This document shows positions 51,415 through 59,718 of a stretch of DNA of 64,000 bases, piece by piece. The DNA is from JAAXHB01 sp965214945. GTDB taxonomy: Bacteria > Actinomycetota > Acidimicrobiia > Acidimicrobiales > Aldehydirespiratoraceae. The notes below the pieces were generated by a model, which had not been told where the DNA came from, made no database searches, and saw nothing but the letters and a program-made list of their open reading frames with translations. How positions within the stretch are numbered: position 1 is the first letter of the stretch; every line of letters begins with the position of its first letter. The translations under genes were made by a program, and so were the position numbers. The stretch covers positions 1,612,001 to 1,676,000 of the forward strand of contig OZ244029.1 in assembly GCA_965214945.1 (NCBI GenBank), written 5' to 3'.

Positions 51415-52077
51415 TCACCTGCGTGGCTGTCCAGGGTCAACGTGAACTAGGAGAGCGGCAATCGCGCGAATGGCCGATGCGATGTCGGACGGGTCCAACA
51501 TCTCATCTCGGGGCCCAGCGAGGGTAGCTACGTCATCCCAGAGCGGGGTATCGAAGGCGCCCGGACAGACCGACACCACGCGGACTCCATAGGGCTGAAC
51601 CTCGAGCGCGAGAGATCGCGCATAGCCGAGTGCGGCGTGATCGACGCGACGTACGAGGACAAGTTTGCGTACGGAGTCGTTGCCGCATCTGACAAGATGT
51701 TCAGGACAAGTCCGCTACCGTGGTCGCGCATCCACCCCACGCAGTGTCTCGTCCACCGCACCATGTCGAGGAAGTTCACGTTGAGCACCCGGGCGATCTC
51801 GTCCGTGCCTTCGGTGACAGCCGGGTGGGATCTGAAGACGCCGGCGCTGTTCACCAGAACGTCGACTCTTCCAAACTGGTTCAACACCGCCCCAAGTGCT
51901 TCGAACACTGACTCGTCGCTCGTTACGTCGCACCTGAGGTTGAGGTCGCCCTCGCCCGTCGCCCCGCCCCGTCGCGACGCAGACCGCGAACCCTTCGCTT
52001 CGCAACACAGCGGCGGTTGCCATGCCAATGCCTGATGCTCCGCCAACGATGACAGCTGCGCGCATTGGTACTACCAT
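51415..52077 (-). pseudogene. Frameshifted short-chain dehydrogenase/reductase
   Basis: Three consecutive frames rebuild one SDR. The first is 'AAVIVGGASGIGMATAAVLR'. After a frameshift near 51960 come 'FGRVDVLVNSAGVF' and 'SGLVLNILSDAATTPYANLS' with 'YVAS'. After another near 51635, 'AALGYARSLALEVQPYGVRV' and 'VSVCPGAFDTPLWDD' run to a stop at 51415. Without the shifts it would be about 220 residues. Either the gene is dead or the assembly has indels here; neighbouring remnants favour decay. Confidence 0.65.
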
Positions 52078-52106
52078 AGCTCGCGAATTCGAGGTAGATT
52101 GAGCTC

Positions 52107-52598
52107 ATGGGTATGACCATCAGCACCAAGACGTCGAGGGGCACAGCAGTTGTCACTGGGGCCACATCCGGCATCGGACTGGCCGTCGCGAAGCGACTGG
52201 TTAGTGATGGGTTTGCTGTGAGAGGACCGTCCCGGACCGCTGATGCGACGCGGAACTCCGGAGCGCTGGCGCGACACCTTCGGCGCAGGCGGGGCTTGAC
52301 CAGTTCGTTCGAACCGCTTCAGTTGAGTTCGCACGCAATGGTGTGCGAGCTCAACGCAGTGGCTCCTGGCTTTCTAACGACACCTCTCTCCCGCCCATTG
52401 TGGGCAGATCCCGCCAAGAGACGTTGGATCTTGGATCGAGTGCACCTTCGTCGCCCTGGTCACCCAGCGGAGCTTCTCGAGACCTATGTTCTCCTGCTCA
52501 GCGCGGCGGGGCGCTTCATAACCGGGCAAACGATTGCCGTGAACGGTGGATTCCTGGAGGGCAATAGCTGGTCGGAGGGTGCGGAGGGCGAGTGGTGA
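52107..52598 (+). pseudogene. SDR with large internal deletion
   Basis: The frame is open for 163 residues but contains only the Rossmann start ('TAVVTGATSGIGLAVAKRLV') and the SDR C-terminal third ('ELNAVAPGFLTTPLSRPLW' to 'FITGQTIAVNGGFLEG'). The NNAG and Ser-Tyr-Lys region is missing, about 90 residues. It cannot be a working reductase. Its stop overlaps the SMP-30 gene start, so it may once have headed that operon. Confidence 0.6.
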
Positions 52599-53620
52599 GA
52601 GAACGACAACTGAGCCACACTGTACTGGCATCCGGTCTGGCAAACGTCGAGTGCCCGCTGGTGGGACCGGACGGGTGGGTTCTGAATGTGTGCAGCGTCA
52701 CGCGGGAGGGCTCCGGTTGGCCTACGAGAGGCGGAGACATCACCGCAACTCACGTCGATCGCCCAGAGGAAACGCACGTCGTCATGAACACGAGCACAGA
52801 TGACGTGACCGGGATTCCTGCGGCGTTGGCCTTCGGACCAGATGGCTCGCTCTACGTCTGCGACGAAGGCAGGCGCTCGATCGTCCGTGTCACCCCTGAG
52901 GGCGACGTGTCCGATTGGATCGCACAGCATGGAGGCGAGCCCCTCAACGGCCCGAACGATCTCTCATTCGCCGAGGACGGCTCGCTGTACTTCACTGATC
53001 CTTGGGGCAGCTCGCCTCGTAGTCCAGTCGCAGCCGTGTACGGTGTCTCTCCAAACGGCGAGACGTCTCGCATTGATGGGGGGATGCTGTTCACCAACGG
53101 CATCGTCGTCGACGGGGACAGGCTGCTTGTTGCGGAGACATACCCGAGATCCGTCTGGGAGTACCGGATCACCCGCCCGGGCCATGCCGACGGGCGGAGA
53201 CTGTTCTGTCGACTTCCCACCGTGGACAATCCTCCCAAGCTGCCGGCGGCGATCCGGGAGATAGTAGGCGTCGACCATGTCGTTGGCCCAGATGGGATGT
53301 GTCTCGACTCTGAAGGCCACCTGTACGTCGCGAACTACGGAGCTGGAGCGGTATACGTCTTCGACCGTACTGGGCGCTTGCTGGAACGAATCCCCGCTCC
53401 GGGTGACCTCCCGACCAACCTCTGCTTCGGCGGAGATCGCCTGGAAGTCCTCTATGTGACTGTCGACGATCCGGGGCTGCTGGTGTCATACGAGCCTGGT
53501 GTGCTGGGCCGCGACATCCCGTTCTCGCCGCGGCTGATAGAGGACCACCCATTCGCTGGGATGTGTCTCCCTCTCGGCCGAGCGGCTTCCCTGCCTGGTC
53601 ACAGGAAGCTCGCTCAGTAG
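52592..53620 (+). CDS. SMP-30/gluconolactonase-family protein
   Basis: A 342-residue six-bladed beta-propeller lactonase. The repeats contain the metal ligands Glu ('NVECPLVG'), Asn in 'LNGPNDLSF' and Asn/Asp in 'GPDGMCLDSEG' and 'FTNGIVVDG'. Family members open aldonolactones or related lactones in sugar catabolism. The start is GTG 52592 or 52595; either overlaps the preceding SDR stop. It may serve the block of transport and PLP-enzyme genes that follows, although the GntR gene in between runs the other way. Confidence 0.82.
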   Translation: MVRERQLSHTVLASGLANVECPLVGPDGWVLNVCSVTREGSGWPTRGGDITATHVDRPEETHVVMNTSTDDVTGIPAALAFGPDGSLYVCDEGRRSIVRVTPEGDVSDWIAQHGGEPLNGPNDLSFAEDGSLYFTDPWGSSPRSPVAAVYGVSPNGETSRIDGGMLFTNGIVVDGDRLLVAETYPRSVWEYRITRPGHADGRRLFCRLPTVDNPPKLPAAIREIVGVDHVVGPDGMCLDSEGHLYVANYGAGAVYVFDRTGRLLERIPAPGDLPTNLCFGGDRLEVLYVTVDDPGLLVSYEPGVLGRDIPFSPRLIEDHPFAGMCLPLGRAASLPGHRKLAQ

Positions 53621-53750
53621 CCAGTCGTCACCAGTTCGGCGCCGGGTGTTGGTGTTGCATTCCTTCTGCGTAGATGTTGATCAGCCGACCGTATCTGCCG
53701 CATCATGGGGCCCAGCGCGAGCGCACAAAAAGCGAGTTGAGCGGTGCAGT

Positions 53751-53846
53751 TCACTCCCAGTGTCGTGTCCAGTTCGCGGGGACCGAGCTGATTGCTGAAC
53801 CGACGCGTCCCGTGGCCCCCGTTACGATCGTCCGTACTTCAGCCAT
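53751..53846 (-). pseudogene. N-terminal fragment of an NAD-binding (SDR/epimerase) gene
   Basis: A 31-residue frame, 'MAEVRTIVTGATGRVGSAIS' onward, is a clear Rossmann-fold start that breaks off at a stop. It overlaps the GntR gene end by 8 bases in the same direction, as a coupled downstream gene would. It is therefore probably the remains of a gene once cotranscribed with the regulator. The rest of the 53621-53838 gap holds nothing I can identify. Confidence 0.5.
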
Positions 53847-54540
53847 CAGCTGTTTCTGCCTGACCCGCCAGAGACCTGCGGTAAGACGATGATTGGTGGT
53901 GCGAGACGAGAGCGGCAGCGAGTTCGATGTCCCCTCCGCTGAACGCGTCTGCGATACGCCGATGCTCAGTCAACGAAGCCTCCGCGCGTCCGACATCAGA
54001 CAGCACGGACCGGATCGACTCGCCCATCGCAACCATGACTCCGTTCGCGAGAACCTGTAGCGGCACATTCGGGCAGTAAGCAAGAGGAGTCGCGTGGAAC
54101 TCCGAGTCGAGTCTCGCCACCGTGTCCAGATCGCCGACCTCCAACGCTGCGGAGGCCGTTTCGAGGATGGCCAACAGTTCCGCGGCAACCGCAGGGCACG
54201 CCGATCCGGGTATCGCGCGGATGGCCTCACCCTCAAGCAGTTGTCGGACGACGCTCAGCTGCGACAGTTCGTTCGTGTGAAGATCGAACAGCTGGCCAGC
54301 TAGAAAGTGGCTCCTCTTGTCGCCCGCTTCGTCGACGACGAACCGCCCTCGTCCAACGTGTGCGTCGACTAGTCCAAGCGCATGGAGCTGCTTGAACGCC
54401 TCGCGGATGGCGGTCCGGGACACGCCTAGCTCTGCCGCGAGCCGGCGCTCTGGCGGTAGTTGCGAGCCCGGAGGATAGACCCCTGACTCGATCTTCCTGG
54501 CTAGCAGGCTGGCGGTGGTGTCGGCGACTTTTTCGGCCAT
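53839..54540 (-). CDS. GntR-family (FadR/FCD) transcriptional regulator
   Basis: The 233 residues have a winged helix 'GSQLPPERRLAAELGVSRTA' with 'IREAFKQLHALGLVDAHVGR' and an FCD helical domain ('LLEGEAIRAIPGSACP', 'RLDSEFHATPLAYCPN', 'SLTEHRRIADAFSGGD'). It is divergent from the ABC-transporter operon at 54808. Sites of the FadR-type form ATTGGTNNGACC lie upstream of its own gene (54574) and at the transporter promoter (54711, 54746). I infer that it represses both until an organic ligand binds. Confidence 0.87.
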   Translation of the reverse strand: MAEKVADTTASLLARKIESGVYPPGSQLPPERRLAAELGVSRTAIREAFKQLHALGLVDAHVGRGRFVVDEAGDKRSHFLAGQLFDLHTNELSQLSVVRQLLEGEAIRAIPGSACPAVAAELLAILETASAALEVGDLDTVARLDSEFHATPLAYCPNVPLQVLANGVMVAMGESIRSVLSDVGRAEASLTEHRRIADAFSGGDIELAAALVSHHQSSSYRRSLAGQAETADG

Positions 54541-54573
54541 GCGGGTTGTGCTCTCCGAGTCGGGCTAGCGAGT

Positions 54574-54585
54574 ATTGGTCCGACC
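54574..54585. promoter_or_regulatory. FadR-type operator upstream of the GntR gene
   Basis: ATTGGTCCGACC contains the GGTNNNACC core of FadR-family operators and is the same motif as at 54711 and 54746. It lies 34 bases upstream of the GntR start, the usual place for autoregulation. Confidence 0.6.
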
Positions 54586-54699
54586 GCATCGAAGAGGTTA
54601 GCAACGACGACCCGGCCCGCTGCCGTCCGTCGGGCTGGCCATGAGCCGCAGTACGGGCTGTGAGAGGTTAAGGCATGACCAATTCAATCGAAACGACGC

Positions 54700-54757
54700 T
54701 TGACACTCGTATTGGTAGGACCTATAGTCTTTGAGGGTTTGGCTGATTGGTAAGACC
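54700..54757 (+). promoter_or_regulatory. Sigma-70 promoter with two GntR operators for the 54808-61951 operon
   Basis: TTGACA (54700-54705), 17 bases, TATAGT (54723-54728) is a near-consensus promoter. ATTGGTAGGACC (54711-54722) fills the spacer up to the -10, and ATTGGTAAGACC (54746-54757) lies just after the expected start point. They are 35 bp apart. A weaker inverted copy ends in GACCAAT at 54677-54683. This is a textbook repressor layout for the FCD-GntR protein encoded divergently. Confidence 0.75.
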
Positions 54758-54807
54758 ACAGACAGATCTGTGGTGCAGCCGAGGGCCCCGGAGGGAGACT
54801 GGAAGAC

Positions 54808-55932
54808 ATGATCGAGAAGCGATTGCACTCGAGTGCACGGAGGCTGAGCGCCTTGGCCGCTTTGTTGTTGGCTTTCGCGATGATTGCTGCAGCCTGCGGA
54901 GATGGCGACGACGAAGGCACAGAGTCCGGGACCGACGATCAGGCCGACGCTGCCGACGACAGCGGCGGCTCCAACAATGACGCTGCGGACGATGGAGATG
55001 GAGCCATCCAGGACGACGAACCCACGGGCACGGGCGAAGATGACCAGGCTGATCAGGACGACGAGGACCTCGCAGTCGGGTTCGCGTGGACCGACACGGC
55101 GATCGACGTATACAAGCCACTCATCGCCGGGGCGCAGGAGGAGGCCGCGGCCCGTGGCTACGAGGTCCTAGAGAGCAATAACGGCGGCGACCCCGCGCGG
55201 CAGATGGCGGACGTGCAGACCTGGGTCGCCCAGGGTGTCACCGGCGTCGTCATCCTGCCGCTCGATCCGGCCGCCACCGAAAACATCGGGATCGAGGCTG
55301 TTGAAGAGGGCGTGATCGTTGTCGGCTACTCGGACCCGATCCCGGGAGCGGACGGGTCGACGACGTTCAACCACGTTCAGGGCGGTACGGACCTCGGCCA
55401 GCATGCCGCAGACTGGATCAACGCGAACCTCGGCGGTTCGGCCAGGGTCGGTCTGTTGGTGATCGACGAGATGGCAGTCGGCCGGGACCGGATCGACAGC
55501 GCCATGGCCGTCATCGAGGCACAGGTAGAAGGCGTGACCATTGTCGGCCGCCAGACTGCCGTCTCAGCAGCCGACTCGCTGCCGGTTGTCCAGTCGTTCC
55601 TCCAGCTCGATCCTGAGATGAACGTGGTCCTCTGTGTTGCCGACGATGGGTGTATCGGCGCGGCACAGGCCTACGAGGCCGCAGGAATCGACCCAGCGGG
55701 CGTGTACATGGCTGGCTGGGACGGCGCCTTGCCTGCCCTTGAGCAGGTGCGCAGTAACGGCTACATCAAGGCCGACGCCGCTCTCGATCTGAAGGAGATC
55801 GGGCGGTCGGTCGTCTACATCGTCGACGACATCCGGAATGGGGAAGGCTCGGCGAACGTGGCGCACGATTACGTCATCGTCGACGCCAACTCTGGTGCCG
55901 TGCTCGACGAACTAATCGAGGCTTATGGCTGA
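54808..55932 (+). CDS. Sugar-type ABC transporter substrate-binding lipoprotein
   Basis: A 374-residue type I binding protein. The signal peptide ends at the lipobox 'MIAAAC' (Cys30), then about 55 strongly acidic Asp/Glu/Gly residues form a linker. The core has 'GGDPARQMADVQTWVAQGVT' with 'GVVILPLDP' and 'AGWDGALPALEQVRSNGYIK', typical of the ribose/AI-2 group (COG1879). It delivers substrate to the permease and ATPase downstream. The following PLP and RidA genes suggest the ligand may be an amino acid or amino sugar derivative rather than a simple sugar (inference). Confidence 0.87.
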   Translation: MIEKRLHSSARRLSALAALLLAFAMIAAACGDGDDEGTESGTDDQADAADDSGGSNNDAADDGDGAIQDDEPTGTGEDDQADQDDEDLAVGFAWTDTAIDVYKPLIAGAQEEAAARGYEVLESNNGGDPARQMADVQTWVAQGVTGVVILPLDPAATENIGIEAVEEGVIVVGYSDPIPGADGSTTFNHVQGGTDLGQHAADWINANLGGSARVGLLVIDEMAVGRDRIDSAMAVIEAQVEGVTIVGRQTAVSAADSLPVVQSFLQLDPEMNVVLCVADDGCIGAAQAYEAAGIDPAGVYMAGWDGALPALEQVRSNGYIKADAALDLKEIGRSVVYIVDDIRNGEGSANVAHDYVIVDANSGAVLDELIEAYG

Positions 55933-55950
55933 GCCTGCCTCTAGCTGAGT

Positions 55951-55990
55951 CGGGGCGTCCTCTCGCAAGAGACCAGGGAGCGACGCCCCG
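55951..55990 (+). terminator. Intercistronic hairpin after the binding-protein gene
   Basis: CGGGGCGTC (55951-55959) pairs with GACGCCCCG (55982-55990), and TCTC-GCAA-GAGA forms an inner hairpin. It lies between the binding-protein and permease genes, as in the rhamnose-type transporter at 25342-25387. It probably limits expression of the membrane components. Confidence 0.6.
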
Positions 55991-56007
55991 TCTCCCAGCC
56001 GCAACCG

Positions 56008-57081
56008 ATGGAACCAATGAGCAACCTGTCTGCTCCAGCCCTCGCAGAACGCCGCTCGGCCCTTGATGCCGAGCGGCGTCGGCGAGTGGTCTCGTGGGCT
56101 CAACAGAACGGCGTGTTCTTTGCCCTCGTCCTGCTTTGCGGATTCTTCGCCACGCAGAGCGACAGATTCCTCACGGAGTCGAACATAAAGATTGTCCTTC
56201 TCCAAGTGGCCGTCGTCGGGATCGTTGCCGTTCCCGGCGCGATGTTGCTACTCGCCGGCTACATCGATCTTTCTGTTGGCGGGGTGATGGTGCTCACGTC
56301 GGTCGCGTTCGGCCAGGTTGTCGAGAGCGGCGGCGGAGAGCCGCTCGCCATCGTCTTTGCCCTCGGCGTTGCGACGTTGTGGGGACTCGCGAGTGGGTTC
56401 TTCATTTCGTATCTTGCGTTTTCACCGATCGTGGTCACTCTCGGTGGCCTCGCCGCTGCTCGTGGGCTGTCGCAGGTATGGAGCGACGCGATCACCGTGT
56501 TCGGCTTCTCGGACACCTTTGGGGAACTCGGCACGGGTAGGTGGTTCGACATCCCGATCCCAATCTTCGTGGCGGCTGCGGTGTTCGCGGTGGGCTTCTA
56601 TGTCTGGAACGTGACCGCCGGGGCTCGACACCTCGCAGCGATTGGCTCCGACGAGGTCGCGGCGCGGGCTATGGGGATTCGCACTCGTTTCGTGCCACTA
56701 GTTCTCTATGGCGCGTCAGGACTCGCCGCCGGCCTTGGCGGCCTGATCCTGACCGCTCAACTCGACGGTGCTTCACAATCGATCGGGCAAGGCTTCGAGC
56801 TCGACGTCTTGACCGCAATCTTGTTGGGCGGCGTCTCGTTCAAGGGGGGCCGCGGAACCCTAACTGGCGTGCTCTCCGGCCTGCTGTTCCTTGGCGTTTT
56901 GCGCAACGGGCTCATCCTTACGCGAGTCGGCACCTTCTGGCAGGACGTCGCGGTCGGGTTCGCGTTGTTCTTCGCTGCGAGCCTTGACGTGCTGTACCAG
57001 CGACTGGAGCTGCTTGCGATCCAGGGCGGCGATGAGGACGAATCAGACGAGACCTCTCGGGTCGGAGGAGAGCAGCAATGA
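56008..57081 (+). CDS. Sugar-type ABC transporter permease (RbsC family)
   Basis: A 357-residue BPD_transp_2 permease with 8-10 membrane segments. 'LLLAGYIDLSVGGVMVLTSV' is the family signature loop, and 'LTAILLGGVSFKGGRGTLTG' the conserved cytoplasmic loop near the C-terminus. A second in-frame ATG at 56017 is possible. The stop overlaps the ATPase start (ATGA). The C-terminal 20 residues are acidic and hydrophilic. Confidence 0.88.
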   Translation: MEPMSNLSAPALAERRSALDAERRRRVVSWAQQNGVFFALVLLCGFFATQSDRFLTESNIKIVLLQVAVVGIVAVPGAMLLLAGYIDLSVGGVMVLTSVAFGQVVESGGGEPLAIVFALGVATLWGLASGFFISYLAFSPIVVTLGGLAAARGLSQVWSDAITVFGFSDTFGELGTGRWFDIPIPIFVAAAVFAVGFYVWNVTAGARHLAAIGSDEVAARAMGIRTRFVPLVLYGASGLAAGLGGLILTAQLDGASQSIGQGFELDVLTAILLGGVSFKGGRGTLTGVLSGLLFLGVLRNGLILTRVGTFWQDVAVGFALFFAASLDVLYQRLELLAIQGGDEDESDETSRVGGEQQ

Positions 57082-57872
57082 CGCAGGCGACCGATGGGAC
57101 CGTCCGGCCAGCTCTGAGGGTGACCGACATAGCGAAGCGCTTCGGGTCTACGGCTGCTCTCTGCGGTGTTTCCTTCGACGTTCCAAAGGGTGCAGTCGTC
57201 GGATTGGTTGGGGACAACGGCGCCGGCAAGTCAACGATGGTGAAGGTCATCGCTGGTGTGCACCGACCCGATCGAGGCTCGATCGAGGTCGACGGTGATC
57301 GGATTGAGCCGGCGAATCCGATAGAGGCCCGCGAGGCTGGGATCGAGACGGTGTTCCAGGACCTATCCCTCATTCCGAGCCTGTCGATTGTCGACAACGT
57401 GTTCCTCAACCGCGAACTCCATGGCCCAGGGACTTTCCTCCAGTCGATGCGTCGCTCCGACCGCCGCGCAATGAGGGTGAGAGTCGAGCAAGCCTACGAG
57501 CGGCTAGGCCTCGACTTGCCGCCACCGGACACCAAGGTTGTGGCACTTTCTGGTGGACAGCGCCAAGCCGTTGCGATCGCCCGAGCTGTGATCTGGGACC
57601 GGCGCATCATGGTTCTCGATGAACCGATGGCAGCGCTCGGCGTCAAGCAAACGCGCATCGTGTTGGACTTCATTCGCCGCCTTCGCGAACACGGTGTCGC
57701 GACCATCGTTATCACCCACAACATGGAGCATGTTCTCGCCGTTAGTGATCGTGTCGTTGTTCTCCGGCTCGGACGAAAGGTCGCGGATCTAGCCGCTGTA
57801 AACACCACGGGCAGGGAGCTTGTGGAGCACATGACTGGCGCTGTGAGCCTCACTAAGAGCGAGAATCCATGA
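57078..57872 (+). CDS. Sugar-type ABC transporter ATP-binding protein (single domain)
   Basis: A 264-residue ABC ATPase with Walker A 'GDNGAGKST', Q-loop 'TVFQDLSL', signature 'LSGGQRQAVAIARAV', Walker B 'IMVLDEPMAALG' and His-switch 'VITHNMEH'. It is a single-domain member of the ribose-type family, like the one at 24528. It overlaps the permease and RidA genes by 4 bases each (ATGA), so the whole block is one translational unit. Confidence 0.9.
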   Translation: MTQATDGTVRPALRVTDIAKRFGSTAALCGVSFDVPKGAVVGLVGDNGAGKSTMVKVIAGVHRPDRGSIEVDGDRIEPANPIEAREAGIETVFQDLSLIPSLSIVDNVFLNRELHGPGTFLQSMRRSDRRAMRVRVEQAYERLGLDLPPPDTKVVALSGGQRQAVAIARAVIWDRRIMVLDEPMAALGVKQTRIVLDFIRRLREHGVATIVITHNMEHVLAVSDRVVVLRLGRKVADLAAVNTTGRELVEHMTGAVSLTKSENP

Positions 57873-58309
57873 GCTCAACGGCGCAGGTGATGGGGCTGTA
57901 CGAGCTTGTTCGTGTCGCTGGCAATGCGTTCTGGACGAGCGCTCTGGGGCCATCTTCAGCCCAGTCCCCGACGGGGTTTAGCCACCATGGTCGCGTCGGG
58001 CTCGAGTTGTCGGTGGTCGATGGCAGGGCCGCGGCATCGGCAGCAGCGGGAGTCGTGCTTGACGCGCTCGAGAACCACTTCGGCTCGCTCGACGCGATCG
58101 AGTGCTTGTGCTCCGTCCGTGGCTACATCGCCGCAGCGCCCGACTTTACGGACCACGCCCGGGTCCTAGATGCTGCAAGCGAGGCTCTGGTCGCGAGGCT
58201 TGGTGACCGCGGGTCACACGCGCGGGCGGCAATCGGTGTCGCCACGCTTCCCTTTGATCTTCCCGTCGTGATCGAAGTCGAGGGGCGAACGAGAGGCAGA
58301 TCGAAATGA
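57869..58309 (+). CDS. ridA: RidA-family (YjgF/YER057c) protein
   Basis: A 146-residue RidA-superfamily protein of the YjgF/YER057c type. The conserved Arg-containing C-terminal motif 'SHARAAIGVATLPFDLPV' and 'IEVEG' is present, with 'LENHFGSLDAIECLCSVRGY' in the middle. RidA hydrolyses reactive enamines/imines formed by PLP enzymes. It is coupled by ATGA overlaps to the transporter ATPase before it and the D-threonine-aldolase-like PLP enzyme after it, which fits removal of a 2-aminoacrylate-type intermediate. Confidence 0.83.
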   Translation: MSSTAQVMGLYELVRVAGNAFWTSALGPSSAQSPTGFSHHGRVGLELSVVDGRAAASAAAGVVLDALENHFGSLDAIECLCSVRGYIAAAPDFTDHARVLDAASEALVARLGDRGSHARAAIGVATLPFDLPVVIEVEGRTRGRSK

Positions 58310-59457
58310 GCTTGTCGTGGCAGAGCGTACCCGGCTCCCTCCACATTGAGGACGAGATCGACACGCCGACCCTCGTTGTCGACCTCGAGCGAGTCGAGTC
58401 CAATCTTGAGGACATGGCCGATCACTGCCGGCGGCACGGTATTGAGCTCGTCCCTCACACCAAGACACACCGAACCCCCGAGTACGCGCAGATGCAGGTA
58501 GACAGAGGAGCCTCAGCTCTCTGTGTCGCAAAGCTCGGTGAGATTGAGGTCCTTGCCGAGTCAGGTTTCAACCGGTTTGTCATGGCATATCCCCTCGTGG
58601 GGAGACTCAAGTACAGGAGAGCGATCGACCTACTCGGCCAAGGCGTCGAGATCCGGTTCACCACCGATCATGCGCAGCCAGCTACCGAGTTCGGTGCGAT
58701 GTGCTCGGCGGCGGGTGTTGTCGCCGACATGGCCATCAAGGTCGACACCGGCTTCGGACGTGTCGGCGTACTCCCGTCTGATGCGTTGGAGCTGGCCGCA
58801 CACCTGGACCGAATCGACGGACTCCGGCTGCGAGGGTTCATATGCCACGAGGGCCATGCCGCTGGGGCGCCAGACGGCGATCAGCTCCACTCGATGTCGA
58901 TTGAGACGGGTCGCACGCTCACGGGCCTGGCAGAGTCGGGGAGGTCCGCAGGCCTTTCAATCGACACTGTGAGTGTCGGAAGCACGGCGACGGCAAAACA
59001 CACGACACTGGTGGAAGGCGTCACCGAAGTAAGGCCCGGAATCTACCCCTTCAACGACTTTGGCCAGGTTGTGCGGGGGACAGTGGGTCTTGAGCGTTGC
59101 GCTGCTCGGGTTCTTGCCACGGTCGTGTCCCGGCCTGACCCGGCGCGCGCAGTGATCGACGCAGGCTCGAAGTCACTTGGGCAAGACCAGCTCAGCGTCT
59201 GGTTCGAGGACTTCGAACCCGGCCATGGCCTGGTGGTCGATCATCCAGGCTGGAGCCTTCACCAGCTCTCGGAGGAGCACGGCTGGATGCGCTGGACCGG
59301 GGAGGGACCACCGAGCCGCCTTGACATCGGTTCTGTAGTCCAGGTTGTACCGAACCACATCTGCACTGCGTTCCACGCGCTCGGTGTTTCGACCGTTATC
59401 CGGGACGGGCTGATAGTCGGTGAGTGGGTAGCGACTGGGCGCGGAGCATCGCGATAG
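58306..59457 (+). CDS. DSD1-family PLP enzyme (D-threonine aldolase / D-serine dehydratase-like)
   Basis: The 383 residues form a fold III PLP enzyme. Lys53 in 'VPHTKTHRTPEYA' binds PLP, 'VDTGFGRVGV' follows strand 4, and the C-terminal domain ends in 'VVPNHICTAFHAL', whose His and Cys are the metal ligands of D-threonine aldolase and eukaryote-type D-serine dehydratase. It either cleaves beta-hydroxy-D-amino acids to glycine and an aldehyde or dehydrates them. The overlap with ridA favours a reaction that leaks enamines. It lies in the operon served by the importer at 54808. Confidence 0.85.
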   Translation: MSLSWQSVPGSLHIEDEIDTPTLVVDLERVESNLEDMADHCRRHGIELVPHTKTHRTPEYAQMQVDRGASALCVAKLGEIEVLAESGFNRFVMAYPLVGRLKYRRAIDLLGQGVEIRFTTDHAQPATEFGAMCSAAGVVADMAIKVDTGFGRVGVLPSDALELAAHLDRIDGLRLRGFICHEGHAAGAPDGDQLHSMSIETGRTLTGLAESGRSAGLSIDTVSVGSTATAKHTTLVEGVTEVRPGIYPFNDFGQVVRGTVGLERCAARVLATVVSRPDPARAVIDAGSKSLGQDQLSVWFEDFEPGHGLVVDHPGWSLHQLSEEHGWMRWTGEGPPSRLDIGSVVQVVPNHICTAFHALGVSTVIRDGLIVGEWVATGRGASR

Positions 59458-59512
59458 GAGGAGACACGTGAGAAACTTGGAAGTCACCCCAGCCGCTGTT
59501 GGGATTACTGTC

Positions 59513-59718
59513 CCGGAGTACCAGCAACTCCCCGCGGCAGCCCCCTTGAGAACGCACCTGAGGGTTGGACAGCCATAAATGGTGCATCCGAAATATTCAT
59601 GAGGCTCTGGGGCAATGACCGCGGGCGGCCCGTGAGGGCGGCGATCGGTGTGGCCTCCCTGCCGTTCGGAGCGCCCGTAGAGCTTGAGCTGTCGGTCCTG
59701 ATCGAACCTGGCTCGTGA
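59513..59718 (+). pseudogene. Truncated second RidA gene
   Basis: One open frame without a start codon reads 'PEGWTAINGASEIFMRLWG' and 'RPVRAAIGVASLPFGAPVEL', the C-terminal half of a RidA protein, similar to the end of the intact ridA at 57869. The N-terminal half is missing. It ends at a stop overlapping the SDR start (GTGA), so the lost gene was once coupled to the SDR. It may be the relic of a duplication, or of the original SDR-linked RidA. Confidence 0.6.
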
